Origin: Rhodamnia argentea
Lineage: Eukaryota; Streptophyta; Magnoliopsida; Myrtales; Myrtaceae
Direction: 5' to 3'
DNA length: 64,000 nucleotides
Assembly (NCBI RefSeq): GCF_020921035.1
Contig: NC_063155.1
Coordinates: forward strand, 25,661,294-25,725,293
A program made the position numbers and the translations under genes. This document shows positions 10,482 through 22,600 of the stretch, piece by piece. Within the stretch, counting starts at the first letter, position 1, and each line of letters starts with the position of its first letter. The notes under the pieces were generated by a model, which was not told where the DNA came from, did not search any database, and saw only the letters and a list, made by a program, of their open reading frames with translations.

Positions 10482-13011
10482 ATGGGCGTCGATTACTACA
10501 ACGTCCTCAAAGTGAACCGGAGCGCGACCGACGAGGATCTCCGGAAGGCGTACAAGAGGCTGGCCATGAAGTGGCACCCGGACAAGAACCCGATCGACCA
10601 CAAGGAGGCCGAGGCCAAGTTCAAGCTCATCTCGGAGGCTTACGACGTGCTGAGTGATCCGCAGAAGCGGCAGATCTACGACCTCTACGGGGACGAGGCG
10701 CTCAAGTCCGCCGACTTCCAGCCCCCCTCTCCGGCCTCCGGGACAGCGCGCGCCAACTCGTCGTTCCGGTTCGATCCGCGCAACGCCGACGATATATTCG
10801 ACGATTTCTTCGGCGGATCGCCGGGTGGGCGCGGCGGTGGGAGCAGGGCGAGGGTTTTCAGGGAGAATGTGGAGAGGAACGGGAATGGAGAGGCGAGGCG
10901 GGATCTGCCGGAGAAGAAGAAGCCTCCGCCTGTGGAGAGCAAGCTGGTTTGCAGCTTGGAGGAGCTTTACAGAGGTGGAAGGAGGAAGATGAGGATTTCG
11001 CGGGTTGTTCATGATGAATTTGGGTAAGCCTTGTTAATTACTTGCCATCTTTTCTCTTTGCACAGCGGCTTTGATGATTCTTCGTCTCTATTGGCATTGT
11101 TTCTCTTGACGTTGTGATTTGCTATCTGCTAGCTTGGTAGATGTTTCAATATGCAATTCTTGTTTGCTTTTCTTACTGATGAATTGGGAGAAAGAGTCGA
11201 GACATTTATCTGATTTACGATAATCGGCATTGACTTTGGTAATTGCGTAATTGGGTCTAACCGCCGAAGCCAGGGGTTGTCTTAAACGAAAATAGACTAC
11301 CTTTATGTGTGAATTTTTTGACTGATGTAGGTGAATTGACAGCGTGCTAACCTTTGAAAAATTTCATCTCCATTCTGCTCCTTTGAAGATACGCAGTCAC
11401 TCGCTGGCAGATATTGAACTTAGTCACCGCGTCTTTCCTTGATTTATTTGTTGTCGGGTTGCTTATCCTTCAGAGTTTCTAGCTCTCTGATGTCAGGGCA
11501 ATGACTTTTTGTGGGGACTGAACACATCCGATGCAGAGAGCAACCGAGCGAGGCCTGTGGATATTGCAATCAAGCATAATATGTGGAGCTAATAATTCTC
11601 TGTAGAATTTGAATTTCAAAGTCAGATTGAAATTTGCAGCCACTGCAAACTTCATTGCAATTACTTCTGAATTGTTGTCTCCTCGATTTGTTTACTGTCC
11701 AAATAATCTTCAAGTCTCCAGTGTAGTTGTGTCAATCAGGGTCGTGGATGGTTGTGTCAATTGAGCTGTCTGAATTGAAGAAATCTTTGCTCTCTGGCTG
11801 GTGAAAATTTTCCCTCTGGCTTTCTATTTTTGTTGAAAAGAGCTGAACTGACGTTCTAGACGCATATACCAACTTTCCAACTACAAGACTTGATAGTGAG
11901 GGGAAATACCGTAACAGGTTTTCATTTTCCTTTGGTCCACTTGATTGCACAATATTTAAAATATGGTTCCTTCTAATTTTAGTTTCTCCTTTTTACATGT
12001 CCTGCACATGGGGACCAGAACACATCATTTTTTGTTCATACTTGCATTTTCCAGTTCCATTCTATGTCCGTCCTGCATAGGTTAAAGGCTTAGAAAGCCC
12101 ACTGTTTAGACTTGCTTGACCTTTAAAAGCAATCCATGAAATGGGGCAGTTCAGTTTGTCAACTCAGCACATACAGAAGTCTGCTTTTACTTTCTGATTA
12201 TCCTGAGTTGATACACATTCTGAAGTATGGATAGTTGGGTAATTTAGATATTTTTAGGTTTGGTATCTAAATGAACATGTAAGACCTTAATTGAGTATGC
12301 TCTGATTTTACGTGGATCAGTCTTAGTTTAGTTTCATGTACTGTCTGATTATAACATAAACTATATTGTTTCAGAATTTCAGAACCTTGGGAAGTATACT
12401 TCAGGTTCTCTTCCCTGAATTATTTTCTTTGAGCAGAAATCAGACAACTTACAAAACTTTGCCTTAGGATCGCCCTCTGAATATTTACTGTGTATGGAAA
12501 CTCTGGGATATGCTTTCTTTCTTTTTTTTTTTCCCTCCCGATATCTGAGACATTCTTATGCAGAAATCCGAAATCAGTTGAAGAAACCTTGAAGATAGAT
12601 ATCAAACCCGGGTGGAAAAAGGGAACGAAGATTACTTTTCCTGAGAAAGGCAACCATGAACCCGGTACCATACCGCCAGATCTAATATTTGTCATAGAGG
12701 AGAAGCTGCATGATGTTTTCAAGCGGGAGGGCAGTGATTTGGTGGTCACCCAGAAAGTGACATTACTGGAAGCTCTTACTGCAAAGACTCTTAATTTAAT
12801 GACCTTGGATGGGAGGAATCTCATCATCCCCGTAATGGAAATAATCAGCCCCGGTTATGAGGTCTCGATCCCAAATGAGGGAATGCCCATTTCAAAGGAA
12901 CCCAGCAAGAAGGGAAATTTGAAAATCCAGTTTGACATTGCATTCCCACTGACTCTCTCTGAAGAACAGAAATCCGACTTGACAAGGGTATTAGGAGGAG
13001 CTCAAAGCTAG
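10482..13011 (+). CDS. class B (type II) DnaJ/Hsp40 co-chaperone
   Basis: Two exons, 10482-11023 and 12564-13011, joined in phase across a 1540-bp intron (GGTAAG...GCAG), giving 329 residues. Type II Hsp40 proteins stimulate Hsp70 ATPase and deliver unfolded clients, usually in the cytosol. The J domain is at residues 1-70 with HPD at 32-34 (KWHPDKN). A Phe/Gly-rich stretch follows ([15 protein letters not shown]), there is no DnaJ zinc finger, and exon 2 carries the client-binding C-terminal domain ([23 protein letters not shown]). Length fits the family (about 330-345). Exon 1 is very GC-rich while exon 2 has ordinary composition. It lies divergent from the CRR28-like gene. In Arabidopsis a DnaJ gene (At1g59725) also neighbours CRR28 (from memory). 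Confidence 0.93.
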
Positions 13012-14053
13012 TTATGTTTTCCAGCTATGGCAGTGAGACTTCATTAGCACTGATTGATACAGTAAGTTCAGTTGACTGTAAATATATCATAACGAGCAGA
13101 TGCTGTGCATAGTAGGTTTTTGAAGGTTGCCGACAGTGTTGTTATTGTTTTTAAGCCGCAACAGGTTAACGAATCTTGGCTATGTTCCTGGCGTCTGTGA
13201 GATGCATGGATTAAATTCTGTACAACACTAAAAATAGATTCTTATTTGGAAGCCCTCTTGTTCTCAGTCTTGGAAATTTTAGTTCGATCTGTCATTTCTT
13301 TTCAATGCGCATTCGATGTGTTACCGCACGGTTCAATCTGTACTGCTCTGGTTGGGTAATTTCCATCCACGTCGTTCTTAGTTTTTCTGATTTTGACATG
13401 CCTATCAAGTGTGGTACCAAGAGTAAAATGGTCTTTGGATGATCCATTTTTGGTGCGCCTATCACTTAACAGGCCGATATTAGATACGCACAAACATGGC
13501 TGGATATGCACCAATATAGCAATGCCTGCAAGTTTTACGATGCGACAGTTTTTGAGGGGTAAGCACACTTAAGAACGGGCCGTTCGACCAATTAAATATA
13601 GTTGCTGGCCTATGCATGTACGGAAAATTAAATCAATCGCCCATGGTCCCCGTAGAGAGAAAAGGGAGCGTGTAATTGCACGGTATTAGGCAGCAAAAAA
13701 AAAAAAAAACAGGAGGAAAGGAAAGACGGAGAAGCGAATGTGGCCTAGGCCCTGATAGTCCAATTCCAATCTCCTCATTTTTGGATCCTGTGTTGGGGCC
13801 CCGAAGGCTTTGTCCCGATACAACGAGCCCCATCAAGTTAGAGCCGCCATGCAGCACAAGACAAGCTCTGTGACTGTACTGTACGGTAAACTTGATGGGC
13901 CTATCCATCAATGCCGTCCTTCTTTCTCCTCGGCCATATACATCGATACTGTTCCTAACGGCGAACGATCCAGCTTGAATTGTATGATTACCTTTGCTAC
14001 TAATCTTTGGATTAGTGCTCGAGCTCTTTCTTGTAGGACACGGGACTTTTGGT
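13012..14053. other. DnaJ 3' flank and unassigned sequence
   Basis: The first ~300 bases are likely the 3' untranslated region of the DnaJ gene. The stretch 13630-14050 is open in several frames but matches nothing I know and has no coding-like signature. Confidence 0.3.
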
Positions 14054-14300
14054 GGGAAAAGTCTCAAAAAAAAGTCTTCAACCTATTGCATTGGTACCAA
14101 TTGAGTTTTAAACCTTTTGCATTTATGTCAATTCAGTCCTAAATATTTTGCATTTGTGTTAATTGAGTCAATTCGGCTAATTTTGGCAAAAACTCGCTAA
14201 CGTAGACGTCGGTTGTCCTACGTGGCACGACTGACACTGACTTAGATATTTTTTTAATAAATATTTTGATTTTTTCTTCTTTTTCTTTTCTCTTAATCAT
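14054..14300 (+). mobile_element. truncated MITE of the 'cctaaacctattgca' family
   Basis: It starts GGTGGGAAAAGTCTCAAAA and carries the arm phrases 'caattcagtcctaaa', 'ggctaattttggc' and 'cctacgtggcac', followed by a T/C-rich tract. Only the left arm is recognisable. Related elements are at 16734-17264, 17916-18644 and 21977-22541. Confidence 0.5.
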
Positions 14301-14649
14301 TACAAAATATCAAAAATATTAAAATTGTCGAAAATGTGCTACGAAATCATATGAAAAGTAGATTTGTCCATATAAAGACTCGCGTTTCTAATCTGTCGAA
14401 AGTCCAAGGAAGGATTGGATGAACGTGGCAACCTTTTTCTTTACCGTCGATCTCTGTCTCATTGTCATTTTCCTAAGGGAAAATTATACGAAGCGCGCAC
14501 TCTTTCTTGCATGGACCAGGAACGGTGAGTGTTCGAGAAATAGATAAGCCGCGTTTATCAAACATATGGCTAGAAAGAAATGCTCTTTTTTAAGTACTAC
14601 ACTCGTAGTTGTGTTGTTTTTACCGCGGTTGCTTGAAAGAACGGAAATC

Positions 14650-14995
14650 CAAAGAGTAAATGACGCTAATGATTCATGAACTTTAGTTTAATAAGCAATG
14701 TGAATTCTTAATTCTTAATTTATTTAATTTAGTCTTTGAACTTTTGACACATATTTAATTTAGTCCATTGACTATATGAAAATGTTTAATATCGTCTTTT
14801 TATTAATTGAAGTTTATGAATAATATTGAATATTTTTATATAGTTCAGGAACTAAATTGAATATAAATAAAGAGTTTAGAGATCATATTAAATAAATTAA
14901 AAATTCAGAATCGACATTATACGTTGAAATAAAATCCAAGAGTCTCATTGCATAAATTAAAAGTTCATAAGTCACATCGCATATCGGGATAAATA
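14650..14995. mobile_element. palindromic AT-rich MITE-like element
   Basis: The two halves are approximate reverse complements. 'gtgaattcttaattcttaat' with 'aatttagtctttgaac' on the left mirrors 'gttcaggaactaaattgaat' with 'attaaaaattcagaatcgac' on the right. No target duplication was established. Confidence 0.45.
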
Positions 14996-14999
14996 TCAT

Positions 15000-16733
15000 G
15001 GACCACTAAATCTTTCGTCGAAAAGCATTCGCTAACACTGAAAAGATAAGCGGACTCGGTCAAGTTGCTCAATCTCCAAAAGACACAAAACCATCGTTCT
15101 CTCGGAAGAGATACTCTCCATAAGCTTACAACGCGAGCGGTAACCAAGGCGCTTCTTTCCCCAAGTAAGTACAACAGCGACGGCTTGTTCTCTCCTATGT
15201 CACTTTACAGAGTTCTCAATGTCACGGTGGACCAATGTCCTCACGCATCGTGCGCAGGCGAATCCTTCTTGATCAGAGAGATGATTTCCCCATTGCGATT
15301 TCAATGGCGACGAGTGGCTTCTGAAGTAGTGGAGGAGAGGGGGTGGGGCTGTGGATTGAGGAGGTGGGCCGGTCATGTGTGTTGGCTGTCAGGAAAGGTG
15401 GGACGGAATGGTTTCGAGAGAGGTCGTGGCGGAAACGTGACGGAACGAGACATGCTGTTCACCGGACGACACGTCACGATGCCGCTCAATAAAGAGCGTA
15501 AGGCCAAGGATGGATCGGTCGCTCGATGGGTACGGGCCGGTGGAAAGTGGAGGATCGGTGATGTTGATCGCGAGGGGAAAGCAAAATTGGAGTTGAGCTC
15601 GGCGTTCTGTCTCTTCTCTTCTCTTCGTCTTTTCTACGGATTCCTTGGAGGTGATGTTGGGCAAGTGGTCCACTTTCCTTGTTGGTACGAGTTTATCGCA
15701 AGAGTTTCGATTTTGTAGAATTTGTGGGGGCGTGATTTATACTCTCGTAGATAGAAGAGCACTTAGTTTTTTTATAAGAGCGGAAGGGCTTTTACAGTTT
15801 GAACTCATATTTATTCGTTAATAATTTGAGCTTTGGTTCATAAATAACTATTATTATATATATTTTTTCTTTCGTAATTGAGTGATGCAACGAGAAGTGT
15901 AATGTAACTCTAATTTAAGAATGAGTCGGGGATAAACCTTGTGTTAGTTTTTCTTTTTTGCTTTACGTTTTACTTCGTTATGGTCATGCGTCGAATCCTA
16001 ACAAGAATTCGATAATTAGAGATTTTGTCTGAGTAACAGTTCCTTTTGAGATTCATATCTTAACAAGCATCTGCATTCTTTTGATTGTCCATTGCAAGTT
16101 TCTCTTGATCTACGGCTGTCTCCTTGCAATTTGGTGTTTATACCCCCCATTGAATTTGGAAAAGCCGATGATATGGTGAGCCTAGGTTCACGCCCATGCA
16201 TGGTCTTTAGTTGTTCAATGAACAAGGAAAACGGGTTCAAGTTATCCCGCGATTTAAGTTTTTCGACTTCCCCCCGAGTTATTCCGAACAAAGTGCAAGA
16301 CACCAACTTCTTAGGATAGGACCACATGATCTCAGCATGTGCTCATTCTTCAGTAATCATATGGGGCCGACCGAGCCAACTTTTTTGTTTTTTTTCTCTG
16401 GGTCGAACTTAACTGATTGCCTCGCTCGACTTTTTGGTGTTAATAATCTGCTAGTCCTTCCTAGTCGAATCTATTGCATGAGTGTGGTCAGATTCTAACG
16501 AGAATCTTTTCCAGTTCATACAACGTCTCTTACCAGCTTAGAGGCGGCTTCAGCAAATTGACGACACAGACAGAGGCTCGTGAATGATAGCTAGACCACG
16601 CGTGAAGTGATCATCGTCCGAATGATTCGACCACCACGTGAAAGACTCTCCTTCTGTATGGTAAGGTGTCACCGTCAAGTTTCTTTCTTTGACGGGTCTG
16701 AGATATTGACATTCTTTTGCTACAAGCCCATAA
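15000..16733. other. unassigned sequence
   Basis: GC-richer patches at 15200-15680 and 16040-16330 give open frames of up to about 217 codons on one strand or the other. None resembles a known protein, none has convincing splice support, and both strands are open. No gene is called. Confidence 0.3.
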
Positions 16734-17264
16734 GGGAAAATTACCAACAACAAAAAAAAAAAAAATTTAATTTGGCCAATTTAGTCGACTGTTGAGGATT
16801 TGGTAACATAGTCTTTCCGATTAATTTTAACCGACAATCGACGTGGATGTCGAATGTCCTACCTGGCACAGCCACTTTTTGCATTTTTTAATTTTTCTGT
16901 TTTTTTTTTAATAAATATTTTGAATTAGTTGTTCTCTTTTCTTTTTCTTTTCTTCCTCCGCCGATCACCGGGCCTCGACGAGGGCCGACGAATGGCCACA
17001 AGGGAGGGCTGATCTCGTCGGATTTAGCGAGTGTGAACCTTGACCGAGGCTGCTAGTGACTCGCTAGACCTCGCCTCTACAAGGGCTTAAAAAGATGTAA
17101 AAAGTTATCCGCGTCGGAAATGGTTAGCCAAAGTTGGCTGGAAGGACTTTATTAGGCAAATCCTCAAGAGTTTTATGAGTAAATTGGTCATATTAAAAAG
17201 GCTTATGAACGAATTAGTATCCATATAATAAATTCATGACTTTTTTTTTTTTTATAATCATCCC
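16734..17264 (+). mobile_element. MITE of the 'cctaaacctattgca' family, diverged
   Basis: It begins GGGAAAATTACCAACAAC and ends TTTATAATCATCCC, an imperfect terminal inverted repeat. The left arm has 'gacgtggatgtcgaatgtcc', then a T/C-rich tract, a GC-rich core (16960-17090, 'ggcctcgacgagggccgacg') and a right arm with 'gttggctggaaggac'. No clear target duplication. Confidence 0.5.
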
Positions 17265-17809
17265 GACGCCATTACTCGAAAAAAAACAATAACTTATTTC
17301 GGCTCCATGTGTTCCGAATCCAACAAAATGAGGACCATTAGAGAAAGAGACGAGGTCCATCACATTCATAATCACGCAGGCTCGAACGATTCTGGGGGAC
17401 CGAAAGATAAAACTAGTCGATCGACCACTGAAACCTACTCGAAACCTTGGAATCGAACTATGACTACGTGCTTGGTCCCCTTATTCCTAACGCGAACAAA
17501 GGCTTCGCTCTCTAACTTGACCGGACCGTCACATGGGGCTCCAGAGTCCATCGCCCTAGAACTTGCGATCCTACAAATAAACTCGACAAAAGCATCGTTG
17601 TCATGCCCGACCGTTTGTGTCGGGCGACGCTGTGATGGATCTCGTCAACTACGTGCATGCCACAATATTTTATTTGGATGATAATGGGAGTGTAATGGAC
17701 TACAATACAGAAACTGGATGTGAGCTCGTGCTTCCGGAGTTTGAGGCCAGCTCTTGGTAAGGCATGCACAAGCGCAACCACACAATCAAAAGTCAGATAC
17801 GGCATCTTG
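17265..17809. other. unassigned sequence between MITEs
   Basis: An open frame of 124 codons (17307-17681) and an overlapping frame on the other strand were examined. Neither resembles a known protein. Confidence 0.25.
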
Positions 17810-17915
17810 GAAACAAACAAGAAGAAATCGACGAAGTAAGTTTGGTACGTTAATAAGAGAATCTTCATTTTTTTTTGGTCGGAAAATAAGAGAAATGTTG
17901 GTAAGTATCTAAACT

Positions 17916-18644
17916 TGGGGAAATTATCAAAAAAAGTCTTAAGCCTATTGCAATTGTATCATTCAGTGTTAAACTTTTTTCATGTCAATTCAGTCCTAAA
18001 ACCATTGAAAAATTCAGTCATTCTCGCCAACTTTAGCTGGGTCGATGTGGACGCTAACCGACATTGACGTGGATAATTTTTAATAATATTTTGACATTTC
18101 GAATTTTTTATTTATTTACTTTATTCTTTTCTTCCTTTTTCTTTTTGTTTTCTTTTCCTCCTTCCATCGACATTGATGGTCAATGGATCGGCGATCGGCG
18201 AGAGTGAGGTCGGCCTCGCCCGGGCCAAGCCTTGCCACCATCGTTGGGCGAGCTCACAGGTGATAGAGACGCTAGACCTCGCAATGAGCTCGGCCATTGC
18301 CCAGCCATGGCATGGTAGGCCTCGCCTAGATCTAATGAGGCCGAGCCTCGCCGTCACTGGAGAGCTCGCCTAGCAACAGTGGCAAGCTTGCTTGGGCGAA
18401 GCCAACCTTGACCTCACTAGCTAGAGGAAGGAGGAAAAAAAAAATCAAAATGGAAAAAAAAATATTAAAAGATTATTAAAAATCATCCACGTCAGCACGG
18501 GTGTCCACATTAGCATCGGTTAGGGTTCATGTCGGCGCCACCGGTCAAAGTTGGCCGGAAGAATCGAATTGACACAAATGCAAAAGATTTATGGCTGAAT
18601 TGACACAATTGCAGTAAGTTTAGAATTTTTTTGGTAATTTTCCC
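17916..18644 (+). mobile_element. MITE of the 'cctaaacctattgca' family, Mutator-like, 729 bp
   Basis: Inverted termini: left GGGGAAATTATCAAAAAAAG, right end reading (reverse complement) GGGAAAATTACCAAAAAAAT, each followed by 'ct(t)aa-c-ta-tgcaattgt'. It is flanked by 9-bp sequences ATCTAAACT (17907-17915) and ATGTAAACT (18645-18653), 8 of 9 identical, the duplication length typical of Mutator-like elements. The interior has T/C-rich and A/G-rich tracts around a GC-rich core of 'tcg/cgag' words (18170-18430). It carries no transposase, so it would be moved in trans. Confidence 0.72.
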
Positions 18645-18901
18645 ATGTAAACTCTATTCTTGTAATTCATTAGGAAAGTCGGTGACTTGTTATCAAAGTA
18701 GGTCGGTAATGCGAATGAAAAATATAAAAGTTGGCCGAGAAATGTTTGGTGAGGCAGACAGAAGTAAAAAGTTGGTAATTTCTTGAGAGAGGCGGTCGTT
18801 TCAAAAAGTTGGTAAGTTGGATGAATAAAACTTGGCGACTTACCACAAAGGTTGGCAATGTCCCGGCACCCTCGGGCCAAAGATAAAACCTAAAAAATGA
18901 T

Positions 18902-18921
18902 TATATATATATATATATATT
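18902..18921. repeat. (TA)n microsatellite
   Basis: About ten TA units inside dispersed repeat copy 2. The uninterrupted copy at about 7990-8005 has a shorter TA/CA run at the matching position. Confidence 0.9.
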
Positions 18922-19626
18922 ACTATTCATACTATATGACGGGGATCTTTTCATTTTTTGGGGGGTGTCTAAATGATGTTTGAAAAGTTGCCCGATATAT
19001 GTAAATAGAATATGGCGAACCACAAGAGAAAAAAAAAGAGATTGAACTTTTTAAAGGACTTTGCTAGCATACTTGTTTTGAAAGAATCGTGAGAATAATG
19101 GCATGTTGTGAGCCACGAATTCTTGAAGGAGTGGACCCCATAATAATTTTTAATTATTTATTATTTAATTTCTGTGGCTCATAATATGGTGCCGATCTTA
19201 TAGTAGATTTCGACCCAAAAGAAAAATCTCATAATAGATATAAAAATCTGTTACATAAGCATATTCCTTTCTGAAATATAAATTCATATATGGGCAGCCT
19301 TCTAATGCACCTGTGTGGTGAATAACATTAGATTGTATTAGAAAGAGGTTCCAAACATTGTAAAACTGGAAATATAAAACGAGTTCGTATTAATGCCTAG
19401 AAATGTATATAATGGTATCGTGCTTTTCTCACACGTGGGAACTGAAAATTTGATAAAGTAATTATATTGGGATTCTCAAAAGGGTTAATACAATATACAA
19501 GGCTTAATGTAATACATACTCTTTCATAGCCAAATTAAAGCAGGTCTACCAATGCAAATTAAGCTGATAATAGCTCTGCGACGTTCTGTTTATTCGACTT
19601 TTTCTATGTACTAGAACTACATAATT

Positions 19627-22600
19627 CTATACATTCGTCCCGCTACTTAGCTCAACATCAAAATGGGGTTTATTATGCTGCAGAGTGCTCTTGTACTGGT
19701 ATCGACGAGCGACGACCAAGAAGTACACAAAATTCACGATCCCCATCCCCGCTAGAAGATAGTAGAAGTAGTCCAATCTCCCGGCGTTGAGGTTGCTCGC
19801 GAGCCAATTGGGCCGACCGTCTTTCCCGGTCACGCGGTGCACCACCGTGACCACCAGGCTGCTGAGGTAGCTCGCGCCGGCGAAGGAGCAGAAGAACAAG
19901 GAATTCGCGACGCTCCTCATGTTGTCCGGGAATTGCCGATTGAAGAACTCGATCTGCCCGATTGCGTTGAAGGCCTCGCAGAAGCCCATGAGGATAAGTT
20001 GCGGCGCCAGCCAGAAGACCGAGATCGGTGCGAGGCCAGGGTGCGAATTAGCGGAGGCCCTCCGGTCCCGTTCGACCAGGCCCGCGGCCACCATGGACAG
20101 GATCGAGAAGACGATCCCGATCCCCATCCTCTGGAGGAGCGTGATCCCGCCCTCATGCCCGGTGACCTTCCGCAGGGCGGGCACGAGGACGCGGTCATAG
20201 AAGGGGAGCCACAGCCCGATCGTGAGGAACGATATCACGACCAGCGAGCCAGACGGGATCTGGAACCTCGGGCCGAGGTGGCGGTCCATCATCAAGGCCT
20301 GAGAGATGGTGAACGTGCCTTGTTGGGTCATGGCCGTGAAAGAGACAATGCCGGAAGCCCAAATCGGCCCGATCCTCATGATGCACTTGACCTCCTCCAC
20401 TCGTTGGACGCTGCACAAGGTCCAGAGGCTCGTCGGAGTGCCTTCGGCGGTCAGGTCGTTTTCGAGGATCATAGCAGCCTTGTTTAAGCACCTGGCCACA
20501 GGAAGAGAAAAGTAACAAGTCGGTCACTAGTTGATCAGGACTTTTAGTCAGTCGGGCAATTCCTAGCTAATGGACTAATTTGAAACATCACAACTACGGC
20601 AAGTTAAACACGTCATGACTCAAATCCTATGTGCATTTATGTAATGTGTGCCTAAAACTAGCAATTTCACCAAACCTCGGTGGTCGTAGACTGCTATAAA
20701 TGGATTGGCCAAGTGGATCAGCATATGATTAAGAATGTCTGTCCATCTTCACGTGTATCATCTTTTGGATAATATGTACCAACCAAGATCTTGTGGATAT
20801 ATGTGCGTTACTTTCTTGGTTAAGCATCCCAACAATAGATTATCATCAAAAGTTTAGGAAATCGAAATAGTCTTATATTTGAGAAAAAGACGTGCAACGT
20901 GATGCAGTGGGCAAAAAGTCGAATGATCGCATAACCTGAACTCATCCGTGAGGGGAAGCTTCGTCAGTAATGCCGTGTCCTTCACCGGCGGGTCATAGTA
21001 CGCTGCCTTCGCCACCTCCGACCTGCTGTCGTTGATGTCCGGGGTCCTCAGCCGCCGCTTCTTGTGAGCCGCCACGAACACCTGGACGATCCCGGTGAAC
21101 ACGCTCCCCTCAGGCTTCACGTGCACGTAGATCCTGGTCCCGAAGAAGAAGAGCACGATGGAGCAGAGCATGAGGATCGTGGGTATCCCGAAACCTATGA
21201 CCCAACTCACCGAGTCCTGGACGTAGACGACCACCGTCTGAGTTATCAGCAACACGACCGTGAACGACATGTAGTACCTGTTGAATGGGATTAATCCAAA
21301 GCCCTAAGCGGGTTGATTAAGAAAAGCTGATGCACAAACGGCGCGGATAGATGAACGTTAATATGGTACCAGTTGTAGAAGCTGGTGATCCCTCTCGCTC
21401 CTTCCTCGGTGGCAGGATCGAACTGGTCAACTCCGAAGGGGATGCTGCACGGCCGGATCCCGCCGGTGCCAACGGACAGGAGGCCGAGGCCCAGGAAGAG
21501 GATCCCAAGCTGGCCTCCTGTGGGGCCGGCACACAGCGGGTGGGAGGAGTTCATCGCCTGTGGCAGGGCGGTGCACGGCGGAGGGTGGAGGTGCCGCAGC
21601 CAAGCCGTCAGGGTCATCGTCAGCATGCCCTGTGCGATTTTGAGCGTTTTAGATGGTGGGGACAGGGAGTGATGAAGAGCTCATGTATTATACATTATGG
21701 ATGTTTACATTCAAAGGTACCTGGCTTCGATTTTTGTTTTGGTTTTATTTTCACTTTCGAGTTTAGTAGGCGAGTACCCAACGAGTGAAATGCGACGAAA
21801 GAAATTTGTATAAATGGCTTTAATCAGCCGAATTACGTCAACGGGGAAATAATTGCATGGCCCAAGTGGAAAATCTTCCTAGTTTCCTACTACTCATCTA
21901 AAGCACAAGCATCCAAATCAATAATTATCCAAAAAATCATAAATCATTATAGTCAATTTAGTTTGTTTCAATTTAAGAAAAAATTATCAAAAAAATCCTA
22001 AATCCATTGCAATTGTGTCAATTTTGTCATCAATTTTTTTTTTTACCGATCTAGTCCTAAATATCTTGTAATTATGTCAATTTAGTCCATCTTGTCAATT
22101 TTGACCAATCGACGCGGGCTTGAACGCTGGCCAGCATCAGCAATCCGACAACATAATATTTTAATATTTTTTAATTTGATTTTTATTTTTATTATTTTTC
22201 TTTCTTTTTTATTTTCTCCCTCTTCTGTCTCCAATCGATCGCTATTGTCGACCAGCCTTGCCGGGGCTCGGTGAGGGCGACCTCACCCAACCATGGTGAG
22301 ACCGAGCCTTACCAGCCGAAGGAAGAAGATGGAAGAAAAAATAAAGAAAAAAGAAAGAGAAAAGAAAATAAAGAAAAAAATAAAATATTATGTCACCTTT
22401 TGACGTCCACATCGGCGCCGATCGACTAAAATTAGCACAATTGCAAAAGATTTAGAATTGAATTGACAAAAAAAAAGAAGAAATTTATGACTGAATTGAC
22501 ACAATTGCTATATGTTTTAGACATTTTTGATAATCATTCCGCCAATTTAATCCGAAACCTTTTGACAATTTTTCAATTTAGTTCTAAACTTTTCAATTGC

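Larger units (their letters stand above)
17810..19036 (-). repeat. dispersed repeat, copy 2 (interrupted by a MITE)
   Basis: Reverse-complement match to 7878-8365. The match is continuous on both sides of the MITE at 17916-18644: the left flank ('gtaccaaacttacttcgtcgat' on the minus strand) aligns with 8327-8349, and the right flank ('ccgactttcctaatga') aligns with 8266-8282. Confidence 0.65.

Noticed and set aside
10416-11012. Open frame of 198 codons on the minus strand
   Set aside because: Antisense shadow of DnaJ exon 1, whose high third-position GC keeps the other strand free of stops.
13633-14142. Overlapping open frames on both strands after the DnaJ gene
   Set aside because: No recognised domain and no codon or splice signals; equal openness on both strands points to chance.
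15065-15718. Open frame of 217 codons on the plus strand
   Set aside because: The opposite strand is open over much of it, there is no splice or family evidence, and composition alone could explain it.
16734-17264. 9-bp target duplication for this MITE
   Set aside because: Flanks AGCCCATAA and GACGCCATT do not match, so no duplication is claimed.
19837-20487. Open frame of 216 codons on the plus strand
   Set aside because: Antisense shadow of the last NPF exon; low-complexity, charged text with no family resemblance.
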